DNA of 10,670 nucleotides, taken from positions 1 to 10,670 of the forward strand of contig JAADFL010000004.1 of assembly GCA_013152945.1 (NCBI GenBank), read 5' to 3'. The position numbers and the translations under genes were made by a program. Origin of the DNA: Deltaproteobacteria bacterium (GTDB taxonomy: Bacteria > Myxococcota_A > JAADFL01). Below are positions 1 to 6,835 of this stretch, in pieces (the stretch's first letter is position 1; every line of letters starts with the position of its first letter). Under the pieces are notes generated by a model, which was not told where the DNA came from, did no database searches, and worked only from the letters and a program-made list of their open reading frames with translations.

Positions 1-9
1 CCGGGCCTC

Positions 10-2229
10 CTACCTGACAGCGCCTGTTGCCAGGTCCACCTGGGCCAGTCCCAAACGAAACTTGTCGCCTACACTCCCAAATATTCCCGTGATGAACAGG
101 CTCTTGCTGTTCGTGGTGAGGTCAAATATGGCATCCATCGGTTCCTGGGAGCCTCGACTATACCAAGTCGGCACGTCCACACGCCATTCAAGCACCTTGC
201 CGGTGGCGGCATCCAGTGCCGCAAGGTTGGTCCTCTTGTCCTCGCCGATGAACGAGAAGTTCCCTCCCACGTACAGCACACCGTCCCTCACGGTCATGGT
301 GCGGATTTCACCCCTTATGTCCTTTCCCCATAAGAACTTGCTGTCATCGTGCCTGTCGATCGCTGCCAGGCCGTGAGCCACCTTGCCGCCTCCCATGTCG
401 AACGTGCCGGATGCAAAAAGCGTATCGCCTGATACTGCAATATCCTTGACCCCTTTTTCTGTCTTTGGGCTCCATTCGATCAACTTGCCTGTCTCGAGAT
501 CCATAGCCGCTATGTTTTGCCTTGCCTTACCGAATAATTGCTCGAAGCTGCCGCCCATGTACAATATGTCGTTTGCAGCCGCCATTGTTTCCACCTTCGT
601 CATGCCGCCATTAAGTATCTTCATCTCTCCCGAATCGATGTCCAGCTTTACAATAGAATTCTCCCGCGAATTTGGAGGCCCAAGCAGGCCGTCAACGACA
701 ACACTGTCGTCGAGAACACAGAAGTCCTCTACATATTCAGCCTCATCAGGCCCCAGGGACCAGACCAATTCGCCTGTCTTGACGTTCACTGCTGCAAATC
801 CACCCACATCGGTCCCAACAGCCTTGTCGAAAAGCCCTGCAATGAACAAGATGCCGTCCTTTATCGCCACCTTGTTGACTACTCCAGTATTTAACGGATT
901 ACTGATTTTTGGGTCGAGATCTGTCGGCTCTCCTGTTTCAAGGTCGAGTGCCGCCACGTTATGCCTCTCGACACACCCGATGGCTGTCATTCCACCCACG
1001 AACAAGCCTTCGCTGCCTACTGAAATAGTGGTTGCAGAGTTGATTCTCGGATCCCAATCCTTGACCTTGCCGGTATCAGAGTCGATGGCAGCAACCTCGT
1101 TCCGTGCGCTGCCGCCAAGCTCCCTGAATGTGCCGGTGGCGAAGACCGTGTTACTTTGGCCATCCACGGTCAGGGTGTACACGTACCCGTCCGCGTTCGG
1201 GTTCCAGTCCATCGAAACCTCTGGTTTGTCTCCCCCAAGATCCACTGCAGCCAGGTTGTTCCTTGCATAGCCGCCGAACATGGTAAAAATGCCTCCTGCG
1301 TACAGCCTATCTCCCAGGACTGCAAGGGCAAAGACCTCACCGTCTGTCGAACCTATGTCGAGCCCCTTTAACTCGCCGGTGTCGGCATCCAGGCACGCCA
1401 GGGAACCCCCTGCATTGCCGTCTATTGACCCGAAGCCCCCACTCACATACAGGTCACGACCTTTGATTGCCACCGCAAACACCCTTCCCTTTAACTCATC
1501 GTTCCACTTTACTTCACCCGTTACCCTGTCCACTGCTGCAAGCCCACCGCCGTTAGATGATGAATCAAAGGAGATGTAAACAGCCTTGTCATCGCCTGCC
1601 AGCCAATCCACCCATGCATGGTTTTCTTCAGCACCCCACAAGTCAGGGTGCCACTCGATCACCTCGTTGGTCTTAATATTGATCGCTGCCAGGCTGTCCC
1701 TGGGCTCGCCGTTTACCTCCTTGAATCTGCCGCCCAGATAAAGAACATCACCAACCAGGGTCATGAACGTCACTTCGCCGTCCAGCTCGAAGTCGAACCC
1801 TGTGTCCAATCTTCCTTCCTTAAGCACGTGGGCAAGGTACTTCCTTGTGTAACCATCGATCTTATCGAAGTCACCTCCTATGTAGAACCCGCCCCGGCCG
1901 TCGGCCACAGAGCACCACACCCAGTTGTTCGCTCTAGGGAAACTCTTTGGATCGATCCCAGGGGCCAAGGTCTCCATACCAGAGCCTGACAGGTCCCTTG
2001 CAAGAATGATCCCAAAGCCCAGGGGATAACCCACGTCTGTGAAGCTGCCGCCCAGGTAGAGCGCGCCCTCGTCCGCTGCAGCCGACAGCATGCTTCCCAC
2101 CGGAGACACCCAGAGCTGGCTTGCAGGAATTGCAGAGCCGCCGTCCCGGCCGGTACAGCCCGGAACAATCGACAACACTCCAAACAAGACTGAAAATATC
2201 GTCCCTGCCATCCTATGCGAAATACTCAT
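10..2229 (-). CDS. Lipoprotein with 14 beta-propeller blade repeats (delta-60/PQQ-like)
   Basis: This 739-residue protein is probably tethered to the envelope by lipid. Its N-terminus has a hydrophobic segment (residues 8-23) followed by VPGC, with Cys25 as the likely lipidated residue. The rest is a repeat of about 50 residues with the pattern LAAxDxxTGxxxxWxP, then VxxLxVxGDxLYxGGxF. I count 14 LYxGGxF-type strands, starting near residues 57, 115, 163, 217, 260, 309, 362, 409, 461, 510, 556, 604, 652 and 711, which would suit two seven-bladed propellers. The style resembles delta-60 (DUF5122) and PQQ-like repeats, but no PQQ or catalytic residues are evident, so a binding or structural role is inferred. 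The ATG has a good ribosome site (GGGAGAG at 2236-2242, 6-nt spacer). The gene lies 33 bp downstream of the Cys-rich lipoprotein gene on the same strand and is probably co-transcribed. The exact family is uncertain. Confidence 0.85.
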   Translation of the reverse strand: MSISHRMAGTIFSVLFGVLSIVPGCTGRDGGSAIPASQLWVSPVGSMLSAAADEGALYLGGSFTDVGYPLGFGIILARDLSGSGMETLAPGIDPKSFPRANNWVWCSVADGRGGFYIGGDFDKIDGYTRKYLAHVLKEGRLDTGFDFELDGEVTFMTLVGDVLYLGGRFKEVNGEPRDSLAAINIKTNEVIEWHPDLWGAEENHAWVDWLAGDDKAVYISFDSSSNGGGLAAVDRVTGEVKWNDELKGRVFAVAIKGRDLYVSGGFGSIDGNAGGSLACLDADTGELKGLDIGSTDGEVFALAVLGDRLYAGGIFTMFGGYARNNLAAVDLGGDKPEVSMDWNPNADGYVYTLTVDGQSNTVFATGTFRELGGSARNEVAAIDSDTGKVKDWDPRINSATTISVGSEGLFVGGMTAIGCVERHNVAALDLETGEPTDLDPKISNPLNTGVVNKVAIKDGILFIAGLFDKAVGTDVGGFAAVNVKTGELVWSLGPDEAEYVEDFCVLDDSVVVDGLLGPPNSRENSIVKLDIDSGEMKILNGGMTKVETMAAANDILYMGGSFEQLFGKARQNIAAMDLETGKLIEWSPKTEKGVKDIAVSGDTLFASGTFDMGGGKVAHGLAAIDRHDDSKFLWGKDIRGEIRTMTVRDGVLYVGGNFSFIGEDKRTNLAALDAATGKVLEWRVDVPTWYSRGSQEPMDAIFDLTTNSKSLFITGIFGSVGDKFRLGLAQVDLATGAVR

Positions 2230-2262
2230 CCTGCTCTCTCCCTTGGACCATGAATTACATAC

Positions 2263-4485
2263 TCATGGCTTACGAATTATGATGTACTGCTCGGCCTGCT
2301 CAGAGTAGCACATCTTGAAGTCCGGAAACCCGCAGCTCGTGGAATCAACGTTCATCAAGGTATATACCCGGGAGTCATACTCCACGTCAGCGGAACTACC
2401 TGGCTCGAGCACTGTCCAGTCACCGCCTTGCAGCTTCATTGCCGTCTTCTTGACCTCTGTGTAGTAGTCCCCGCGATCGACCCAGGGACAATCCATGGAC
2501 CTGGACTCCACCTCCAGCTCGGGCACCACGTCCTGCCACTCACCGTCCCGGGTGAAACCCGTGGCATAGAGCAGCCTGCCTGCCTCGTCCCTGAACACCA
2601 CAGACACCCTTTGCCTTCTCCAATAGTTGTCATTGTATTGAGAGTCGTTGAAGCCCGCAAAGCTCTTGACGATCTGTAGGTCCACGCTATCTCCCCTTGA
2701 CATGAAACCTGCATTGTCAAGCGGTAATGGAACCTTGATCTCGGTATCGTAATGTATGGCATCGGGCTTGTACTCCACCACCAGGTAGTCGAGTGCGCCG
2801 CCGGTCTTCTCCCGGCTGACATCCAGGACCTTGCCGGACCATTCCACACTATCCTCGTCCGCTGATGGCATGAGCCGGTTCGTGACCTCGATTAACCACT
2901 CGCCGTTGCCTCCGGTATAGCAGATCTCCTTTTCACCAGGCTTCCTGCAACGCCCGGTTCCAGGATCGCATATGTCTCCTTCATCCGGGCAGCCCACGTC
3001 GATGCAGGTACGCTCGCACCTCTTGGTGTCCCTGTTGCAATACCCGTAAGGGAAGTTGCAATGGTGACTTAGCATGTCCCGGCACTCACCGTACTCACAA
3101 AGACCTGTCCCTGGATCGCATTCCCTATGACCAGTGCAGCCGGTCACTTCGCACCCGGGTACGCACCTTCCCATCTCGCACCTTGGGTTCTCCCGAGGGC
3201 AATCACTATCCCTGTAGCACTCGGGATCTTTGATGGTCATGTAGGCTCCCACCAGGCCGTACAGACCCCTTACCACAGTGCCGAACCGCGGGTCGTCGCC
3301 GGTCCCCCAGGAGAACACGTTGTGGATAGAGAAGGCTGCAACTCCAGCGTCCACGTCCCTTGTCTGGCCCGGCTCTATTATCGTTGCATTATCAGTGGGA
3401 TCCACTTGCAGGCCAACGGCAAGGGCGCCTGCTGCCTGCCACCAGGGATACTTCTTCCTCCGCTGGCACCCAACGCCCACCAGGGTGTGCTCCAGGGGCT
3501 TTGGAAACAGGGGAAGCCTGAAGCCTGGGTCTATTTTGCTGGTCCAGTCGGAGAGCCCGGTCCTGTAAATTGGGTACTCGGCAGGCGCGTATATCGAGAA
3601 CCTTGGAAGAGCCCTCTCTCTCGGATCATTCGCATCAGGCTCGATCCACGCCACAACCAGCCTTCCTACCTCTGGCGGCTGCTGGTTGTCCCAGTCGAAA
3701 GGCACCCTGCCCCACAATATCCTCCTGCCATTGGACTCCAGCTCGAACTCCGCCATGTCCCCGCCTTTGCTCGATGTGGCCCGCTCAAACCTTGTCAGCA
3801 CCCCTGGAAGCTTCCTCTTGTTTGGTGCAAGCTCCTCCCAGTAGACCACCGATTCCGGAGAGAACTCCTGCTCAAGGTAGATCCTGCGCTCCCTTCCGCC
3901 TGGCAATGCAAGGTACAGCTCGACCCGCTTGCCATAGTTGTCAGGAAGCAGGCTGCAGTATTCCTTGGGGTCCGGGTCCAGGCACTGCTTGCTGTACGAA
4001 TCGCACCACTTGCCCATAATACATCCTGTCACCTCGCAACCCGGCTTGCACGTCAAGGTCTCCCAACTGCAGTACTCGTCGTCTTTGCAGGAGGATTCCA
4101 AACCAGAGCATTTCGGAGTAACGCATGTATTTGTCTCTGGATTGCAGAAAAAAAGTGCACCGCGAATATATTCGCTCGGGCACGGCTCTTTTTCACTGCA
4201 CGGCTTCTGCATGCACATGCCGTTTACGCAGAGGTCATCTCCATCGCAGTCTTCGTGCCCAAGGCACTGTTTTATTCCCTGTGTGTTCTCCACGCACTCT
4301 CCTGTACCGGTATCACACAGGTACCCGTATGGGCAATCCCATATTGAAGAACATGTCTCTTGAATGTAATCCACACTATCAGCGCCTTCTTTGCACGAGA
4401 AGAAAAGGGGGCCGAGGCCCGCGGCTGCAAACGCAGCCGCGAGTCCGACCAAAAAGGATGGTAACTCTTTTGATATGATTTTCAT
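2263..4485 (-). CDS. Cys-rich lipoprotein with duplicated Cys-rich/beta-domain architecture
   Basis: I do not recognise a named family. The protein is 740 residues from the ATG at 4485. A start at 4554 is possible in frame, but the chosen one has a GGGAGAG ribosome site (4493-4499, 7-nt spacer) and is directly followed by a Lys-containing hydrophobic signal ending FFSC, Cys31 being the probable lipidation site. Cys-rich block 1 covers residues 45-177 (CxxxxxCPxGxxCDxxTGxC-like motifs of the kind often found in myxococcal lipoproteins). A mostly beta region follows at about 180-420, Cys-rich block 2 at about 423-516 and a second beta region at about 522-740. The segment PGCEVTGC occurs identically at 148-155 and 443-450. 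EPG-centred segments at 367-390 and 690-713 also align, so the protein looks like a tandem duplication of one module. It is the first gene of a likely two-gene operon. Function is unknown; an exported, disulphide-stabilised surface protein is inferred. Confidence 0.85.
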   Translation of the reverse strand: MKIISKELPSFLVGLAAAFAAAGLGPLFFSCKEGADSVDYIQETCSSIWDCPYGYLCDTGTGECVENTQGIKQCLGHEDCDGDDLCVNGMCMQKPCSEKEPCPSEYIRGALFFCNPETNTCVTPKCSGLESSCKDDEYCSWETLTCKPGCEVTGCIMGKWCDSYSKQCLDPDPKEYCSLLPDNYGKRVELYLALPGGRERRIYLEQEFSPESVVYWEELAPNKRKLPGVLTRFERATSSKGGDMAEFELESNGRRILWGRVPFDWDNQQPPEVGRLVVAWIEPDANDPRERALPRFSIYAPAEYPIYRTGLSDWTSKIDPGFRLPLFPKPLEHTLVGVGCQRRKKYPWWQAAGALAVGLQVDPTDNATIIEPGQTRDVDAGVAAFSIHNVFSWGTGDDPRFGTVVRGLYGLVGAYMTIKDPECYRDSDCPRENPRCEMGRCVPGCEVTGCTGHRECDPGTGLCEYGECRDMLSHHCNFPYGYCNRDTKRCERTCIDVGCPDEGDICDPGTGRCRKPGEKEICYTGGNGEWLIEVTNRLMPSADEDSVEWSGKVLDVSREKTGGALDYLVVEYKPDAIHYDTEIKVPLPLDNAGFMSRGDSVDLQIVKSFAGFNDSQYNDNYWRRQRVSVVFRDEAGRLLYATGFTRDGEWQDVVPELEVESRSMDCPWVDRGDYYTEVKKTAMKLQGGDWTVLEPGSSADVEYDSRVYTLMNVDSTSCGFPDFKMCYSEQAEQYIIIRKP

Positions 4486-5072
4486 TGGCAGGCTCTCCCA
4501 GTAGTCAAGCACAGTCTCCAACGACCGTGATAGCAGCAAGGGCCAACAGTTCACATCTCATAGGCTTTGGTAAATAAAAATATCTAAAGCACAACATGCT
4601 AACAGGACATCTTGCAGCCTTCATTACCAACCCCCTGATTTATAATTTTACATGCATTCGGCCATGGAATCAAGACAAATCAAAAGGCTTCTACACCCAT
4701 CTTGCCATATCTGCTATTTTATTAATATCAATATACTTTTGTAGCATCCAAGATGGCCGATACCGCATTGCCGATCAACTATTCTGTTATTTTTGCAACT
4801 TTCTAGAATTACCATAAATAAAACAACATGTGTTAAAAATTGCTACCAAATATCCCAGGGACGGACAGAGGTTGAGCCAGACAAGCTGCCGTTACCTCGA
4901 TTCTACTGCTATTTAAAGCAGTTAGATTCAATCCAATCAAGAACGGGAACAATCTCCGCCCCTATCCTCCTATTTATGGATAATAGAGTACCGGCTGTCA
5001 TCCAGGGTACAGCAGACGCCAGTTGCTTGACAGGTGAATTAAAATAGGGGTACTTGGTCTTAGGAGATAGCT
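4486..5072. other. AT-rich divergent intergenic region
   Basis: This stretch of about 590 bp lies between the minus-strand lipoprotein operon and the plus-strand stalk-propeller gene. It is clearly richer in A and T than the flanking genes, most strongly at about 4565-4850. It should hold the control regions of both transcription units. The best minus-strand promoter candidate is listed separately. For the plus strand there is a perfect TTGACA at 5027-5032 but no convincing -10 at the right spacing, and a TAAAAT at 5040-5045 without a good -35. The downstream gene has a strong AGGAG at 5062-5066. Short open frames (4596-4817, 4793-5047) lack ribosome sites and recognisable protein features. 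I see no tRNA, no clear riboswitch and no terminator with a T-tract. Confidence 0.6.
4645..4673 (-). promoter_or_regulatory. Candidate sigma70-type promoter for the lipoprotein operon
   Basis: Read on the minus strand, TTGATT (4668-4673) is followed by exactly 17 bases and then TAAAAT (4645-4650). These match the -35 and -10 consensus at 4/6 and 5/6 positions. Transcription would start near 4638, giving a leader of about 150 nt before the ATG at 4485. The surrounding DNA is AT-rich, so a chance match is possible. Confidence 0.4.
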
Positions 5073-6506
5073 ATGAAAAATTTGACCTTGTTACCTGCTT
5101 TATTTTTTCTGACACTGGTATTGTTGTCCAGTCTCGCCTGTGGTTCCAGCACGTCTTCAGGAGACAGCGACATAGATACCGACACAGACACAGATACCGA
5201 CATAGATACTGATACTGACACAGACATAGATACTGACACAGACACAGATACCGACATAGATACTGATACTGATACTGACACTGACACTGACACTGACAGT
5301 GATACGGATACTGATACCGATACTGATACAGATACAGATACAGACACTGACACTGACACTGACACTGACACTGACACTGACAGCGATACGGATACTGATA
5401 CCGATACTGACACAGACACTGATACTGATACTGACACCGACATAGATACTGACACCGATACTGACACTGACAGTGATACGGATACTGATACCGATACTGA
5501 CACAGACACTGACACCGGCTCGGACACCGACACATCAGAGGAGGTCATTGAGTTCAAGGTCATAGGGACTACCGACACGACCGGCTTCATGAGCCTGTTC
5601 GAATACAAGGGCAAGCTTTACGCAGGCACGTACAGCCCTAGCACCAAGGTGTACAGCTATCCACCCTGGACCGAGGTCGCATCTTTGAACGGTGGAGAGT
5701 CACTCTATCATTTCGGTGAGCTGAATGGAGAGCTTTTTGCAATAACCGAGGACAAGGGCAGGCTGTTCAAGTCATCCGACGGAACCAGCTTCGGCACTGG
5801 CCCCTTGTTTACTTCTCCGGACAACAATCTTGGGCTCGGCCTTTTCACCATTGGGGATAGTATCTTCGCCACCTTTACCTGTTTCAGGCCGAACAGGTCG
5901 TTGCCGTGTTTCAGCATCGGCAAGGGGCCAACGTTGTACCGGTCCACCAACGGGCGTAATTTTTCACCCGTAAACTGGCCGCCGGTCAAGGACAACACAT
6001 GCGTGGTGTACGAGAATGCGCCGTACTTGAATGGCAAGGTGTACAAGAACTCGTATTGTAACGGGTACTCGATAACGAAAATCTATTCCAGTGCAGATGG
6101 ATTAAGCTGGCACCTGGAGCAGACCTATCACGGCTTGAAGAGCTATATCACGGCGCACGAGGACAATATCTACGGCATAAGGGATGGCAAAACGATCTTC
6201 AGGTACGACGGTACCAACGATATAGATGTTGGAACCGGCCCCGAGGATTTCCACGGGATGGCCTTTTACAAGGGCGCTCTCTACCTGTCTACCTCTTGTT
6301 GGGAAGACTGTGCCTCTCACCCCCATGGCAGGATATACCGGTACTATCCGGGCACGGGTGAATTCCTGAAGATAAAAGAGGTCGAGGAGCAGGGTATAAG
6401 CAAGCTCTATGTCTATGATGGCTCGTTGTACATCGCCACAAAATCCGACCGTGACGTTCCGAGCACGCACGGCAAGGTGTACCGCATGACCGTGACGACG
6501 CACTGA
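5073..6506 (+). CDS. Lipoprotein with (Asp-Thr)n stalk and seven-blade propeller
   Basis: This 477-residue protein starts at an ATG with AGGAG 6 nt upstream (5062-5066). Residues 1-22 form a hydrophobic signal ending SSLA before Cys23, the likely lipidated residue, although Ser at -3 is not the canonical lipobox residue. Residues 31-154 are an almost pure alternation of Asp with Thr, with occasional Ile or Ser: a very acidic, probably extended stalk that could bind divalent cations. Residues of about 157-475 form seven repeats of the type LYxxTxx...IYRSxDGxxF (for example LYAGT, LFAIT, IFATF, VYKNS, IYGIR, LYLST and LYIAT strands), consistent with a seven-bladed beta-propeller. No catalytic signature is apparent. 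DTD-repeat lipoproteins are common in myxococcal and deltaproteobacterial genomes. The gene is divergent from the upstream operon and convergent with the downstream minus-strand genes. Role inferred: a surface-displayed binding domain on a stalk. Confidence 0.85.
   Translation: MKNLTLLPALFFLTLVLLSSLACGSSTSSGDSDIDTDTDTDTDIDTDTDTDIDTDTDTDTDIDTDTDTDTDTDTDSDTDTDTDTDTDTDTDTDTDTDTDTDTDSDTDTDTDTDTDTDTDTDTDIDTDTDTDTDSDTDTDTDTDTDTDTGSDTDTSEEVIEFKVIGTTDTTGFMSLFEYKGKLYAGTYSPSTKVYSYPPWTEVASLNGGESLYHFGELNGELFAITEDKGRLFKSSDGTSFGTGPLFTSPDNNLGLGLFTIGDSIFATFTCFRPNRSLPCFSIGKGPTLYRSTNGRNFSPVNWPPVKDNTCVVYENAPYLNGKVYKNSYCNGYSITKIYSSADGLSWHLEQTYHGLKSYITAHEDNIYGIRDGKTIFRYDGTNDIDVGTGPEDFHGMAFYKGALYLSTSCWEDCASHPHGRIYRYYPGTGEFLKIKEVEEQGISKLYVYDGSLYIATKSDRDVPSTHGKVYRMTVTTH
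5163..5534 (+). repeat. In-frame hexanucleotide array (GAY ACN)n coding Asp-Thr, with nested longer periods
   Basis: About 62 hexamers encode alternating Asp and Thr/Ser/Ile. Longer duplications sit on top of the 6-bp period. A block of nearly 40 bp beginning GACACAGACACAGATACC occurs at 5181 and again at 5235 (54-bp period). A block beginning GACAGYGATACGGATACTGA occurs at 5295, 5379 and 5469 (84- and 90-bp periods), marking Asp-Ser at residues 75-76, 103-104 and 133-134. Every period is a multiple of 6, so gain or loss of units keeps the reading frame and the DT phase. The opposite strand is also open through the array purely because of this periodicity. Confidence 0.95.
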
Positions 6507-6550
6507 GAAAAACTCGCACGTGCCCGGGAGAGGCTAGCCCGGCCCCAGGG

Positions 6551-6730
6551 ATAGCCCGCCATGCTGTTCAACCGGGCGCTGTCCAGGCCTACCTGCTCCG
6601 GCTCCCTGGTTTCCCAGCCGTGGCCTGGTAACACTTATGCATCGGCTGTATGCACCGGCAACAGTGCGGCCGAGAGCAACGCCGCCACCATCGAGACCAG
6701 TGTAACCATGCGGCTCGAGTATAGGTCCAT
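6551..6730 (-). pseudogene. 5' remnant of an exported serine hydrolase (beta-lactamase family)
   Basis: On the minus strand an ATG at 6730 has a strong GGAGG site (6736-6740, 5-nt spacer). It opens a 31-residue signal peptide (MDLYSSRM..., hydrophobic core, ending HTADA) that stops at a TAA at 6635-6637. The same frame continues directly with GWETREPEQVGLDSARL (residues encoded at about 6570-6619), a recognisable N-terminus of PF00144 serine beta-lactamase-like hydrolases, usually W..A.PE.VGLDSARL. Similarity fades after MAGY at about 6551, and the catalytic SxxK and YxN regions are absent from the window. The gene is therefore broken by a stop at the signal peptide junction and truncated next to the plus-strand stalk-propeller gene. 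The rest of the gap (6507-6550, 6731-6835) shows nothing else I can support. Confidence 0.65.
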
Positions 6731-6835
6731 GACCACCTCCGTGTTGCGTTCTGCCTGTCTTATTTAAGGCAAGTGGGTATGGCCCCTGCGTGTCAACGAC
6801 GCGGCGCGTGGGGAGGCAGGAGCTCAGATGGCCGG

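Noticed and set aside
383-1270. Plus-strand open frame of 295 codons
   Set aside because: Antisense to the blade repeats of the propeller lipoprotein; its apparent repeats only mirror them.
3127-4347. Plus-strand open frame of 406 codons
   Set aside because: Antisense shadow of the Cys-rich lipoprotein gene, which has a signal peptide, lipobox Cys and conserved Cys motifs. The plus frame has low-complexity sequence without domains.
4486-4554. 23-codon N-terminal extension of the Cys-rich lipoprotein
   Set aside because: The internal ATG at 4485 has the ribosome site and immediately precedes the signal peptide; the extension would bury the signal.
4596-5047. Two short plus-strand frames in the intergenic region (73 and 84 codons)
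   Set aside because: No Shine-Dalgarno sequence at either start, no recognisable protein features, and composition typical of AT-rich spacer.
5163-5534. Possible CRISPR or other spacer array
   Set aside because: The period is 6 bp with in-frame coding and no unique spacers, and no cas genes are present. The array at 7349-8698 is likewise continuous coding sequence.
5060-5614. Minus-strand frames coding Ser-Val and Cys-Gln repeats
   Set aside because: Produced by the hexamer array, which leaves several frames open. The plus strand has the ribosome site, lipoprotein signal and propeller domain.
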